Source: Theristus sp. LFF4_11
Taxonomy: Eukaryota > Nematoda > Chromadorea > Monhysterida > Xyalidae
Assembly: GCA_030248135.1 (NCBI GenBank)
Contig: JASANC010003421.1
Span: 28,188-92,187, forward strand
Length of the DNA stretch: 64,000 bases
Direction of reading: 5' to 3'
The notes below the pieces were generated by a model. It worked only from the letters and a program-made list of their open reading frames with translations, made no database searches and had not been told where the DNA came from. Of this stretch, positions 31,516 through 49,480 are shown piece by piece (position 1 is the stretch's first letter; each line of letters opens with the position of its first letter). Both the position numbers and the translations under genes were made by a program.

Positions 31516-33430
31516 TCAGCAACATCTCGGCACAAACCTATTGACCGCGGTCATCCACTCATACAAGCTGACCCTCTGTTTGTCCATCGTCACTGTGCAC
31601 CCATTCAGATTGTCCATCTGGTGTGCCATGGCACAGCCAGTGTACGGCTCCGGCGCATTTGTGCCGTCTGCATTTCCACAGCCGACTTCCATCAGCGAAT
31701 CCGACTGCACAAACTCGGGCACCTTCTCGACGGCAGCACGTTTACGCGTGGCCTTGCCAACATCGCGCATGCGTGCATTCGGCACCAACGCGGCGCCCGC
31801 CCGCCGCAGTCTCGGCGCAAACGCCAATGCGTACCAGTTGTCGAGCGCGTTTCCCTGATAGCTGGCCGAGACGGACAACTGGAACTGATTGATGTGCACG
31901 CCGTCGTGCGTCCAAACGGCGATGCCTTGCGCGATCGAGCCGGCGCGCTCCGTCGGCGGCTGCGTCATCAGACGCATGTAGCTGCGACACTGCTCCATGA
32001 ACGCGGTGTACTCGGGCAGAATGCCGCCGGGCAGACAGAGATGCCGCGGCGTGTCCGTGAACGGTCGGCTCATGTGCCACGGCGGGCGATGCGCCAGTGT
32101 GGCGCGCCGTTGCGGACTCATCGGCACCTGACCGAGCGACTGCGGCACCCAGCCGTTCGGCTTGAACATTTGCCCGTAGGCGGGCGTGTGTCGGACGACC
32201 GTCTGTATGGTGGCGCCCCACGGCTGCTGTGTCACCGCGTCGCACAAGTACGCGTACGCGATCGCCGGACACGACTGCGAGCGATACGTCTGCATACGCC
32301 AACTCTGCACGTCACTCGAGTAGTGCGCGTCGTCGAGCGCCTGGAAACTGCCGAACGCCTCGTCGGCGGTCGCTTTTATCGGCGCGTAGACGAAACGCTG
32401 ATGCGACGGCGCTTGGAACGGGCCGATGATTTGCAGGTAGTGAAAGGTGCTCGGCAGCACTGGCAGCGCGCATTGCGCGTACCACTGTGCGCAACAGTCG
32501 TCCACTTCCTCGGCCGCCACCTGCAACGGTCACGCTCTTCAAGAAAACAAATGTCACAATCGGACTGAAACGAACGCGCCCGCACAATTCGAAAATACGC
32601 TTCAGGTGAAACACGCTCGTTGTCGGACATTGCTGAAACGCAAACCAATTCTAACCACAACCCTAAAGCCTAGCCAAGCCTAACTCCAATCTTAAGCCAA
32701 ACCTGATCCTTGCCTAAGCCAAGCCTTTTCAAGAAAGTGGGAATAAAAACAAATTGTGTTTTAAACAAGTTCTTATTGGAGCCGGAGCGTGTGCACGCGC
32801 GCTAGTGGATCATGAGCATGAACATGCGGATGCGAGGTGCGCGTGCGTTTTTAAAACAAAAGCGCCAGACATCCAGAGGGCCCTGTATGAACGTGTGGGG
32901 TACCATGATGCACCGCAAGCCGGTGCCCGGCCAGCAAATGGATTTTGAGACAGAACGCCGAGTGGCGGGTTGGAAAAACGTGACGCCAGCCACCGGCCGC
33001 CTGTTTCTTGCCTGGCAACAAATGCCCGCCAATACCACTGTCACTCGGTTACTAACCGTAAAACGCGACATCTGCTGGCTCATCTGGTTGCACCGCACAC
33101 GTGCGCGCGCACGGCTCTGCTGGCATGCATGAATGGAAACAAAACACAGCAGCCTGCACTGACATAACACTTGCGAGCGTACAGCAACGCGGCGCGGACG
33201 AGTTGGTACTCCTGTTTCGAGAACGTCACGGCCGACTTTGCGTGACGCGACATGAACAGATACCATTCGAGTTCACCGAGTGCGTAGTAGGCGGCGTCGT
33301 GCGTCAGGAAGGCGGATGTGGCCGAGTGGAACTGCAGATTGACGCCGGTCGGCAGCGGCACTGCGCAGTCGTCAGGCCAGTCCGACAGCTTGCGCGGCCG
33401 TTTCGCGTTGCACGTCATTCCTGGCACCAT
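31516..33430 (-). CDS. Orphan protein, at least two exons, unrecognised
   Basis: Two strongly coding stretches: 33430 to about 33175 (starts MVPGMTCNAKRPRK, includes FLTHDAAYYALGELEWYLF) and 32520-31516 (334 aa, starts after acceptor TTGCAG at 32521, ends RFVPRCC). Their phases (2 and 0) do not join directly, so one or more exons lie in 32521-33174. That stretch is open for over 90 codons in several frames, and I could not decide between them. The large exon is Trp-, Tyr-, Pro- and Arg-rich with high third-position GC, has no membrane segment, and reads like a globular or coat-type protein. No family is recognised. A mariner remnant lies 90 bp downstream. Whether it is a host gene or a domesticated mobile or viral sequence is open. 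Confidence 0.55.
32656..32730. repeat. Degenerate telomere-like CCTAA/GCCTAA tract
   Basis: Irregular CCTAA, GCCTAA and AAGCC units (for example CCTTGCCTAAGCCAAGCC) in about 75 bp. Part of it (CCTAAGCCAAGCCTTTT) also occurs at 16704-16720. The nematode telomere unit is TTAGGC, so an interstitial telomere relic is one explanation. Confidence 0.4.
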
Positions 33431-35397
33431 CACAATACATGCGGTAAATCAGTATAGCTTGCTCACTGAGTGAAATTGGCGGCTACAGTCGAGTGGAACT
33501 GGCGGCTACAGTCGCAAACGCCAGCACCCCGGCTTCGCCCCTCCGGAGAACCAGCCAGACAACAACAACGTCTTGCTCAGTGGCTCAATCAGTTCGAATA
33601 CAGCCAAACCAATCAGCTGATTAATTGAATTATCGGTTTTTTTGTCGTGAGTGAATGACACGTTGTGCCATTTCGTTTTCGCAACGATGCTCTTTGCAAT
33701 AACAGAATTTCTCCACATAGAACGAACAGTTTTACTGGGAACTGACGCCAAAAAAGGAATGAACAAAAACTCTGTAAAAAGCATAAAGTAACAAAAGACA
33801 ACATTGATGTGTACAAATCACGAAGTGATGCATGCGCTTGAAATGCCTTCGAATTGTTCGAATGCAACCAGTGACAAAAGAAAAAACTCCGATGTACAAA
33901 AGGTCTTCCAAACTGAACAGTTACATTCTTGACGGAAAAACTGAAATATATAAACCCTCTATTCGTCTATTGCCAAGCTGTCACTAAACCTTTTCAACCA
34001 CTGAATTGCTGTTTAGCGAGCGCTTGTGCCAAACAAAATATACAAGTTGGCGTGTGTGAGAGAACAAACAGTAGAAAAAGAATCACTGAAGTTGTAATGC
34101 GAAAAAAAACTGTGATTTCTCGATTAAGCTGTTTCTGTGTCCTCCACCCAAAGTGGAATGCTCCCAAAGCACGGAACGGCAAAAGGGGAACGGTAAATGA
34201 CATGGTTCATTGATGTGTGGCCCAAAAAGATGCTTGCAAAAGCAGTCATCAGCAATTGTTAATGAAACATCACATGAAATCAGGAAAGTCGGCCTAATGC
34301 GATAATAAAAGCTGTTGCACCGATCACAGAAAATAGTTCAGCGTTTTCGTACAATTGGCGTTTTAACGTTGGTAACTTGGTAGCCATACAACTGAACTTT
34401 CATTAAGCTGCAACATTTACAAATCAGTCTCTGAAAAACGCGAATTTGAAATGAAGAAACGTGCGGGAAAACTTCAATGCACAAAAGAAAAACATTACAC
34501 CCAATCCAAGTTGTAGCACAGAATGTTTATATTTTAAGCTTAGCAGGGGAACACAATCATCAAGTTATCTCAAATAGAAATAATATCAATTGATTCGTGG
34601 ACCATTCGAGAAACTAGCATTCGAATTATGATAATTGACACCATGAAACCACGAACTTTTTTTGGAGACTTGCACAGCACAATTACCATTGTTGATAAAA
34701 TTTGAACGAAAAAAAGGTGAGCAACTCCCAAACGAGCCATGCAGTCAAAGGCTTGTAACCCATTCCCATTATAACATCATTACTCATTAAATAAATTCGA
34801 ATTTCAAACTGAAACGACCAGAATAGGGATGAGACGACGAAACACAAACCGGTCCACGTAACAGCCGAAACAATTTCAACATCTCACTTCTCACAATCAC
34901 ATGCACTTTTTCCATTCGTTCGTGAACAAATCAAAATTAAAAATAAACAATGATTGGTTGACTGACAGAAATGCTGACTGTGATGACAATTATGAGATAT
35001 CGCACATTTATGGGGCCAAGCTGGCCTTGCCTCGCTGCTCTTATAACATTCAAGTTTTAAGTCATATTATGTATGTATGTATACGTATACTGGTCAAGTA
35101 TCAAACGACCGAGTTCACTGACAAACCAAGGGGGCAAAAAGAACTGACACACCGTCAAAACTGGCAATAAAAACTGAATGCAAAAAAACTCAACACTAAA
35201 AAATGAAAGCAAATAAAGGCATGCGACAGATTCTTCCGAAACAAGAAAATCACTGAAATAATACCGGCAGAAATGATTGCTGTTGAAATAAAATGCAAAA
35301 TGAGATGCACGGTTTACAAACGATTGAATTCAATAAAAAAGTTACCAAACGTTCATTTCAGTTTCTATAGAATTGTTTTCTTTTGTGGTGGTTGATT
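33431..35397. other. Intergenic, about 2 kb, no gene seen
   Basis: AT-rich throughout. ORFs are short, and no splice-supported coding chain, TIR or RNA gene was found. Part must be the 3' UTR of the minus-strand kinesin gene ending at 35398. Confidence 0.6.
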
Positions 35398-41339
<5,942 letters not shown>

Positions 41340-41579
41340 TTTATCGTTCACAGTCGATTAAATCCGAGACAAAAGGGTGTTGTTGTACTGTGCAAACCCG
41401 ATTTGATTGTTGTTTCCGTGTCCGTCCGAAGTTCGAGTTCGACGGAACAATAAGAAAGTAAAGAAACGGAACTAATTTTTTATTATTGGTGATCTTCTTC
41501 CTTTCCGATACAACAAAAAAGGACGACACGCCGACCGACGTCAATTACCTATTTAATGGTAATCTCTAATAATCTAAGC

Positions 41580-41945
41580 CATAGTTGTTCTAGGGGGGGC
41601 CTGGGGAGGCCGCCCCCCCCCAAAAATTTTTCGAATCTATCTCTATCAGAAAGGTTTTTTCGGCTCAGCTATTATCTATCAAAAAAATTTTCTCAGCCAG
41701 CTATCTATCTGAAAATTTTTGTCTTCGAAGACATAAAATGAGTCAATTTTTGACCAAAATTGACCATTTTTGCTCGTAATTCTTGAAAATTTCGCTAATT
41801 TTAGTTAAAATACGCGTTTATACTTGATTTTTAGCATGTTTTAAGCATTATTTCGCTGTTTTTATACTTTTTAGCGTTTTAGCTATCTATCTATCCAATT
41901 TCAAAATTTTGACCGGCCCCCCCAAAGTCACATGCCCCCCCCCCA
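41580..41945. mobile_element. Left part of a family G element (GATA-rich, G/C-capped)
   Basis: Starts CATAGTTGTTCTAGGGGGG, followed by AGCTATCTATCTATC-type repeats and the text CTTCGAAGACATAAAATGAG, shared with G2 at 42036-42510. Interrupted at 41946 by a family B element; its own right end is not identified. Confidence 0.65.
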
Positions 41946-42606
41946 GTACCGTGGGGCCAAAAAAATTTTTCGAAGGGGGGGGGGGTATGGGTGCCGGTGG
42001 GGGGGGTGCCGACCAAAAAGTGAGGGGGGTCCAACCATAGTTGTTCCAGAGCCGAGGGGTTGGGGGGGGGGGCCGATATAGATAGCTGGAGCAAATTTTC
42101 CAGATAGATAGATAGCTGGAAAATTTTTGGGGGGGGGCCGCGGGGGGGGGCCATGTGACTTTGGGGGGGGGCGGTCAAAATTTTGAAATTTGATAGATAG
42201 ATAGCTAAAACGCTAAAATACTATAAAAACAGCAAAATAATGCTAAAAATACACTAAAAAACATGTATAAATGCATATTTTACCTAAAATTAGCGAAATT
42301 TTCAAGAATTACAAGCAAAAATGGTCAATTTTGGTCAAAAATTGACTCATTTTATGTCTTCGAAGACAAAATTTTTTAGATAGATAGCTGACTGAGAATT
42401 TTTTTTAGATAAATAATAGCTGAGCCGAAAAAACCTGTCTGATAGAGATAGATTCGAAAATTTTTTTGGGGGGGGGCGGCCCCCCAGGCCCCCCCCCCAG
42501 AACAACTATGGGTCCAACCTATGGTAACGTGCCCCCCCATGGGTATTTTTTCAAAATTTTCTGTGGGGGGTTCACCTCCCCCACCCCACCCCCCCCCCCC
42601 CATATC
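41946..42606 (+). mobile_element. Family B element fragment carrying G2
   Basis: Left end CAGTACCGTGGGGCC at 41946, then the family text up to GGTCCAAC, where G2 (42036-42510) is inserted, and continuing CTATGGTAACGTG after it. No right end is seen before the B' left end at 42607. Confidence 0.7.
42036..42510. mobile_element. hAT-like family G element, copy G2 (475 bp)
   Basis: Ends CATAGTTGTTC and GAACAACTATG are perfect inverted repeats; flanked by GGTCCAAC at 42028-42035 and 42511-42518. Interior has GATA repeats and G/C-rich caps. Non-coding. Confidence 0.9.
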
Positions 42607-42635
42607 CAGTACCGAAGACGAGGGGGGGTACACAC
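42607..42635 (+). mobile_element. Left terminus of a family B' element
   Basis: CAGTACCGAAGACGAGGGG marks a B' left end, interrupted after 29 bp by a family A element at 42636. The rest of this B' copy is missing. Confidence 0.6.
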
Positions 42636-42857
42636 TAGGGTTGTTAAACAAAAATGAATTTTTAAAAAAAAAGTGATCAAAAAAACAAAAATGCCGATTT
42701 AAAAAAAAATTCGGAAAATTTTCTTCTGATATGCTCTGAAAACCTCAATTTTGGCAAAATTTTTCGAAAGTTCAACAAAAATTTTCTTTGATTATACCTC
42801 GTAAAACCTTTAGCAGTCGATTTTGGGCCGTTTTACCGACTGATTTTAGGCTACGAC

Positions 42858-43405
42858 CAGTACCGTGGGCGGGGGGGGGTGGGGGGGTACACCCCCCCCA
42901 GAGCACCCGAGACCGTCGGGTGGGGGGGGTGGGGGGGGGCCCCGTGCCACCCCCCCCTAAAACCGGGCACCCCCCCCCATCGTACCCCCCCCTCGAAAAT
43001 TTGGCCGACACCCCCCCACCCCCCCCATGAAATTTTGTCTGGCGGACACCCCCCCCAAAATTTTCTGCACACCCTAAATTTTTTTTTCGAAAATCATGAT
43101 TTTTTGTCTATAAAGTCCATAATATAAGCTGAATATATGATAACTTGACCATCTTCATTGTAATTTCAACGATTTTGCAGCAAAATTTAGCGTTTTTCCT
43201 TCAAAATTTAAGCGAAAAAATATCATGAGGGGTGGGGGGGTGGACCTCCCCCACAGAAAATTTTGAAAAAATGCACCCCCCCATGGGACCCCCCGGGGGG
43301 GGGTCCCACGTTACCATAGGTTGGACCCCCCTCACTTTTTGGTCGGCACCCCCCCCACGGTACCATACCCCCCCCCTCGAAAATTTTTTTGGGCCCACGG
43401 TACTG
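42858..43405 (-). mobile_element. hAT-like family B element, copy B5, uninterrupted (548 bp)
   Basis: Ends CAGTACCGTGGGC and GCCCACGGTACTG; flanked by GCTACGAC at 42850-42857 and 43406-43413. Other family A copies have GCTACGAC once. This is the best reference copy of family B: non-coding, G runs in one half and C runs in the other. Confidence 0.92.
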
Positions 43406-44212
43406 GCTACGACAACATCTGCGATGAAGTTTTTGAGCGTCCCTCCCAAAGCTTGGCCTACCATTTCCGATGCAGATAAGGTGACGATTCGCCTCGCAGA
43501 GCGTCCGATTGTGCTCGCTGCTCCGTTTGCAAGCGCTACGTTGTCTGGTTGCTTGCTGCTTCGTGTCGTGTCGTCGCGACACCATCAGAAGAATTGATCG
43601 AATTTCAAGGCGGTATGTTTGTCTTCACTTTAGCATTAGTTTAGCTGGGGACAATTAGTGACGTTTTGGAGGTCAAAACACAAGAAGAGGCATGGTGACG
43701 GTTTGGAAAAGGGGTAATTGCAGTACCGTGGGCCCAAAACAATGTTCGAAGGGGGGGGGGATGGTGCCGTGGGGGGGGGGGGGCCGCCCAACAAGTGAGG
43801 GGGGGTCCAACCTATGGTAACGTGGGACCCCCCCCCCCCCAGGGGGGTCCCATGGGGGTGGTGCATTTTTTCAAAATTTTCTGTGGGGGGGGGGTCCACC
43901 CCCCCCACCCCCATGATATTTTTTCGCTAAAATTTTGAAGGAAAAACGCCAAATTTTGCTGCAAAATCGTTGAAATTACAATGAAGATGGTCAAGTTATC
44001 ATATATTCAACTTATATTATGGACTTTATAGACAAAAAATCATGATTTTCGAAAAAAATTTTTAGGGTGTACGGACAATTTTTGGGGGGGGGGGTCTCCG
44101 CCAGACAAAATTTCATGGGGGGTGTGGGGGGGGGGGTGTCGGCCAAATTTTCGAGGGGGGGGGTCCGATGGGGGGGGGGGGGGGGTGCCCGGTTTTAGGG
44201 GGGGGGTGGCAC

Positions 44213-45356
44213 CAGTACCGTGGGCCCAAACAAATTTTCGAAGGGGGGGGGGGGGCAGTACCGAAGGCGAAAGCAAATTTTCGAGGGGGGGGGGGGTGTC
44301 GTCACGTGGGGGGGGGGGGGTGCCGAAAATTTTTCAGTGGGGGGTGTCAGTCATGGTACAGTGACACCCCCCCAGGCGTGGGCCATGGGGGGGTGCACTA
44401 TTGTAGAAAATTTTCTGGGGGGTGCACACCCCCCACCCCACCCATGAGATTTTTTGGCTTAAATTTTGAAGGAAAAACGCTAAATTTTGCTGCAAAATCT
44501 TTGAAATTACAATGAAGAATGTCAAGTTATCATATATTTAGCTTATATTATGGACTTTAAAGACAAAAAATCATGATTTTTGAGCAAAAATTCATGATTT
44601 TTGGGTGGTCCGAGAAATTTTTTGGGGGGTGTCACTGTTACTTAGGTCCATCTAGGGGGGGGGTGTCTAGCAAATTTCGAGGGGGGGGGTGTGGATGGTA
44701 CAGTGTCAGGTTTTGGGGGGTGGGTGTCGCGTGACCCCCCCCCCCCCACCCCCCCCACGCGGAGGTCTCGGGTGCTCTGGGGGGGGGTGTACCCCCCCCC
44801 CCCTCGTCTTCGGTACTGGGGGGGGTATGGTGCCGTGGGGGGGGGGGGGGGGTCCCAACCAAAAAGTGAGGGGGGGTCCAACCTATGGTAACGTGGGACC
44901 CCCCAGGGGGGTCCCATGGGGGGGTGCATTTTTTCAAAATTTTCTGTGGGGGGGACCACCCCCCCACCACCACAAGAATTTTTTTAGCTTAAATATTAAA
45001 GGAAAAACGCTAAATTTAGCTGCAAAATCTTTGAAATTACAATGAAGATGGTCAAGTTATCATATATTCAGCTTATATTATAGACTTTATAGACAAAAAA
45101 TCATGATTTTCGAAAAAAAAATTAGGGTGTGCAGAAAATTTTGGGGGGGGGGGTCTACGCCAGACAAAATTTCGGGGGGGGGGGGGGGGGGGTGTCGGCC
45201 AAATTTTCGAGGGGGGGTCCGATGGGGGGGGGGGGTGCCCGGTTTTAGGGGGGGGGGGGTGGCACGGTGCCCCCCCCCCCCCCCCCCCCCACCCGACGGT
45301 CTCTGGTGCTCTGGGGGGGTGTACCCCCCCCCCCCCCCCCCCCGCCCACGGTACTG
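44213..45356 (+). mobile_element. hAT-like family B element, copy B4, carrying a B' element
   Basis: Ends CAGTACCGTGGGCCC and CGCCCACGGTACTG; flanked by GGTGGCAC at 44205-44212 and 45357-45364. This is the same octamer, at the same place in family B, that was used by C1 (18460-22570). Confidence 0.9.
44256..44818 (+). mobile_element. hAT-like family B' element, uninterrupted (563 bp)
   Basis: Ends CAGTACCGAAGGCG and CGTCTTCGGTACTG lie inside a G run of B4, so the duplication is a G octamer and cannot be distinguished from the run. Best reference copy of subfamily B'. Confidence 0.8.
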
Positions 45357-45605
45357 GGTGGCACGGTGCCCCCCCCCCCCCTCCCCCCACCCGACGGTCT
45401 CTGGTGCTCTTGGGGGGGTGTACCCCCCCCCCCCCCCCCCTCGCCCACGGTACTGGGTAATTGAGGTCACCAAAACAAAATCTGCAAAGTTCCGCCATAC
45501 GGGAGTCATTCGGGAGGCGCTTGCATATCATATGTGGTTCTTCGCGGAGTGCTACATTATGAAAGAAATGCACATGCATCTTCATCAAAAATCCATTCCA
45601 CTGGT

Positions 45606-45910
45606 ACGGGTGCAGCGGCTGCACACGCATAGTATCTACTCAATTCGCAAGTCAATTTTTTTGCTTGCACTATGGCAGAGGGAACAGACAGACAGACAGA
45701 CAGACAGACACAGAGCTCACAACCTTTTGAACGATACAAAATTGGTGAATTGAAGGAGAGACTGATAATGCAACGCTGAATGAAATCAGTTCATTGTTCT
45801 GATTTGTTTTCTGGTCCATTTTCCGCATCGACAAGGTTTACAAATGGGTTCCCGATACTTTCCCACACATGAGTAGATGCTATGCGTGTGCAGCCGCTGC
45901 ACCCGTACAT
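45606..45910. mobile_element. MITE family K with TA flanks (about 305 bp)
   Basis: Inverted arms of about 30 bp (ACGGGTGCAGCGGCTGCACA and its complement at 45880-45908) start and end at TA. Between them is a (GACA)n tract at 45686-45710. Non-coding. Single copy in the window. Confidence 0.65.
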
Positions 45911-46615
45911 CGTTTCAGAAATCGTTTTCTTGCAACTTAGAACATGTTTTTCAGTCGGTAGGCCATGAGATGAACATGATATCTTGTTGATTGGCGTATG
46001 TTATAGGTCTACAATGGAGTTGTGCGATATATTGTTAAACAATTGGAGCGGAGATGTTGGTTAATACCACATCACACGACCGTTTTTCAGATACCCGATA
46101 ACATGGCCACATGTTAAAACTTGCGTGCTGAGCTAAACTAACGTGTTAAACTTGCGTCTGTCAGTTGCCCGCAACGTGATCGCGAAATCATGGTACGTGT
46201 TTTCGATACGATGATTTGAAGAGTGGGCTCTCGCCATGTGGCAGATAGCATAGCTGGTTGAACCTGAAAGTAAGTGTCTGGGGGGGGGGTTGCCGACTTA
46301 GCTACAGCAAACAGGAATTTTTGAACACAGTCAAATTTTGGTAATTTTCTAAAAAGGAACAACTAAGAACGGTTCAATATTCAAGTACACGTCGAAAATT
46401 GTCCTGTTTTACTGTTGAAAATGCAACTTTCCCTCTATGAAATGGACATAATTTCAATAAAACACGATTTTCGCGCTTATAGTTTTCCGGATCGTTCTGA
46501 AAATAGTCTAGATGAACTCAGCTCGACGAGATGCTTCGAACGAACCTAACTTGTAAAAAAAAAAATTTTTAATTTTTTTTTATTTAAAAAAAATTTGGAT
46601 TTTTTTTCCCTAACC

Positions 46616-46918
46616 CTAGGTACACCCCCCAGAGCACCCGAGACCTCCGCGTGGGGGGTGGGGGGTCACGCGACACCCACCCCCCAAAACCTGACACTGG
46701 ACCACCCACACCCCCCCCCCCCTTTCGAAATTTGCTAGACACCACTCCCCACCCCCCCCCCCCTTGATGGACCTAAGTAACAGTGACGCCCCCCAAAAAT
46801 TTTCTCGGACCACCCAAAAATCATGAATTTTTGCTCAAAAATCATGATTTTTTTGTCTTTAAAGTCCATAATATAAGCTAAATATATGATAACTTGACAT
46901 TCTTCATTGTAATTTAAC
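46616..46918 (-). mobile_element. Fragment of a family B' element
   Basis: GTACACCCCCCAGAGCACCC through GACCACCCAAAAATCATGAA and TCTTCATTGTAATTT follows B' text but lacks both termini. Confidence 0.75.
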
Positions 46919-46919
46919 T

Positions 46920-47414
46920 GCGTTATATGCAGTTAAAGAGTCATAAGCAATCAAAAGTGACCCACTACTTCTGTCCCACCCTGTATATCATTTATTGTTC
47001 CAAAAAATCGAACGTGCCAAACCTAAGTCACCTTCGCATTCCTGATTCGATACTTCTGGGTGGAATACTGCACTAATGGTCAAATGACTGACGTTAAAAT
47101 CATTTTTATCAACTCATCCCTGTGGCTTGCAAGAGTTTTTTTTTGTAAGTTCTGCCAAAATCTTTGTTACTTCTCATTCAACCGAGATGTCATTAAACTA
47201 TCACGCACATCAACACACACAACCGATATAGGTCGTAATGTTTTTGTTTTATTGACGTATTTTCTGTGTGTAACATTGCCGTGCGGTTGCCTCATGCCAC
47301 GTGATAACGTTGCATTGTAAACAAGTACCAGTTACACGTAAATTGCATGGCTGCATAGCATGTAGTTCTGTCTGTTTATTTCATAATTTAAAATAGCAGT
47401 AATTTTTCCCAACC
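46920..47414. other. Upstream region of the TTC36-like gene, no gene seen
   Basis: AT-rich. It includes TTAACTGCGTTATATGCAGTTAA, a short palindrome at about 46914-46938. No coding evidence. Confidence 0.5.
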
Positions 47415-48771
47415 ATGACCAACGCTCCGACTCTGCACGATCGTCTGGTGCTAAGCACGATCTTGAATCCTCTGCTGCCCTGTTCTGAAGAAGAACAAGA
47501 CGAATCGTTAACGGTTGAAAAGGCGATTGGTCGGTGATGCCCTTTATTTTTCACGTACCTTTCAATCAGTCTAATCTCCATTGTACTTTTTAATTTTTTA
47601 AATCGATTTCAATTTCAGACGTGTAATTCATTTAAAAAATTTAAAAAATGCATTTATTTCAGTAGTTAAGTAAACGCATTTTGTTCAGAGTTAGCGGCAG
47701 AGCCAAACCCCAGTCGGCAATTGGAGCTCGCCGGGATTGAAGCAGCAGAAGCTGAGAAATTTGAAGAGGCGTTAGCAAAGTTTGATGAGGCGCTACGCAT
47801 GGCACCCGATCGGCCGTCACTTCACAACAATCGAGCGCAAACGCTGCGACTTTTGAACCGGATTCCCGGTAAAGTTGTTTCCTTCTTTACACCACAGCCG
47901 AGAGTCGATGTCACCAAAATGTGTCAGCAAAAGTGTCGCAGCACATAACTGCGTCGTAGTGTAATATGATACGGATCACATATGTGCGTCTTATGTGGAA
48001 TTGCGCGATTATTGTACAATTAATTATGTAGCACTTATGTTTAATGTCATGTAAGACACTAATATCTTGCGGATAATAGTCTCGTGAGGATGAGTTAAAC
48101 AGTTGTCTGTTCTGTACGCACAAACTGAAACAATTCCAAAAAACCAGCAAATTACGAACCTAATCAAACACAAATGTGAGCTCCCCATTATGTATCAGTT
48201 ACGTACATATCGGTGTACTTTTTGGTTATCGTTCTCGTCTACAAGTCTACAGGTCTACAACTGAGATCGAACTGAGATCGGCAAAGTCGCTCACATGTCT
48301 TTAAGCAAGTCTGCATGAACACCTGCTTAGATTTCATGATGTCAAGTCAGTTTTTTTCGTTTAATTTCAGAAGCAGTGTGCAGTTTAGAGAAGTGCATCG
48401 AGTTGACCAATGGCAAAGGCAAGGTGGCATCACAGGCACTCACCCAGCGTGCCTTGATTCATCGCCTGCAGGGAAACGAGCAAGAAGCAAAGGTGAATTG
48501 AAATCAGCACAGCGTCAACGCTGATTGTTGATCGTACCATGCAGGTGCAGCCAATCAACACAATCATATACCTTTTTTGCAGTTTCTCAGTGTTTTCTGT
48601 CGCAACTAATTTTAGAAATGCTACGAACAAGCGGCGGCTGAAGGCTGCGTTTTTGCGAAGAACCAGCTGATCATGATGAATCCGTACGCTGCAATGTGCA
48701 ACAAAATGCTGGCTGAAGCGATCGGCCGTTTGCAACGCGGCGAAAACGAAAATGCCGACGCTGCTGGTTGA
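47415..48771 (+). CDS. TPR protein, TTC36 type, 190 aa, 4 exons
   Basis: Exons 47415-47529, 47689-47868, 48371-48492 and 48616-48771 join in phases 1, 1, 0 with GT-AG introns. The product is a small tetratricopeptide-repeat adaptor. Two to three TPR helices pairs run from LELAGIEAAEAEKFEEALAK (about 47) to QRALIHRLQGNEQEAKKCYE, with NNRAQ at the canonical position. The C-terminus NPYAAMCNKMLAEAI is the strongly conserved TTC36 signature. Length matches human TTC36 (189 aa). TTC36 has been linked to tyrosine catabolism and Hsp70 binding in mammals; whether that holds here cannot be told. Confidence 0.92.
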
Positions 48772-48869
48772 AAAGCTCAGCCAATGATGCCAATTGCAAA
48801 AACCGGTTTTTGAACGAGCTTAATGCTTCATATTATATTGAGCGTTGCCTCACTTATGAATTTTTGTTT

Positions 48870-48875
48870 AATAAA
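48870..48875 (+). promoter_or_regulatory. Poly(A) signal of the TTC36-like gene
   Basis: AATAAA about 100 bp downstream of the stop codon. Confidence 0.5.
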
Positions 48876-49480
48876 ATTTCATCGGACAGTATAGAAACAA
48901 AAATGCTAGCAAACAATATGCAGTCAGCTTCACTTTTTCACACAACAAACGAACGCTTCGGAATCCTTTGTGTCTGACTGGCTGCATTAGAACATTAGCA
49001 GTAAGTTGTACGCGATGCGATGCCAGCCAATCAGCTTTGTGCTACATTATTTAAGTTTGCTACTCTGCTGGTTTAAAATTCAGAGAAGGATGTTGTCACC
49101 AAAAAAACCGCAAAAATCAAAAATGTAGCACAGCATACCACAGCCGCAAAAAATATCAGACATATTTGTTTACAAATTTCATTATTTTCCATATCGCGTA
49201 GGCACGGGATAAGAGAGTTGCTTTTGGTGGCTTGTTCCTAGCAGAGCCATGCCCCTGCCATACTGTCTCACTGTTGGCAGCTGTGATCGTTTGAATGCGT
49301 CTGAATCGAATCGTCTGAACCTTCTGCCAAACGCACCGCCAGGCCTCGCCACAAAACGCACACTCACGCGCGGCTTATCTGCAAATGAATAGAGGTACCA
49401 TTGAAATTGGCTATTATCTTTGAGTCTTTATTTGCGTTTACATTCACATTCACAGTCACTTGATCGCCGAGCAATCATCT
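48876..49480. other. Intergenic, no gene seen
   Basis: About 600 bp without splice-supported ORFs. The minus-strand ORF at 49182-49367 has no context to support it. Confidence 0.5.

Larger units (their letters stand above)
43721..45455 (+). mobile_element. hAT-like family B element, copy B3, carrying B4
   Basis: Ends CAGTACCGTGGGCCC and CGCCCACGGTACTG; flanked by GGTAATTG at 43713-43720 and 45456-45463. Interrupted by B4 (44213-45356). Confidence 0.9.
42636..45544 (-). mobile_element. hAT-like family A element, copy A4, 3'-truncated, carrying two B insertions
   Basis: Starts TAGGGTTGTTAAACAAA and follows the family text with inserts at 42858-43405 and 43721-45455. Similarity stops at 45544 (GTGGTTCTTCG), about 130 bp short of the expected terminus, where unrelated sequence begins. 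Confidence 0.85.

Noticed and set aside
31516..32520. Endogenous viral coat gene
   Set aside because: Composition suggested it, but no diagnostic motif can be named and introns appear to interrupt the gene. Without a search this would be a guess.
32812..33132. Separate plus-strand gene in the middle of the orphan locus
   Set aside because: A 106-codon ORF is open here, but two minus-strand frames are equally open and there is no promoter, poly(A) signal or splice context. Left unresolved rather than annotated.
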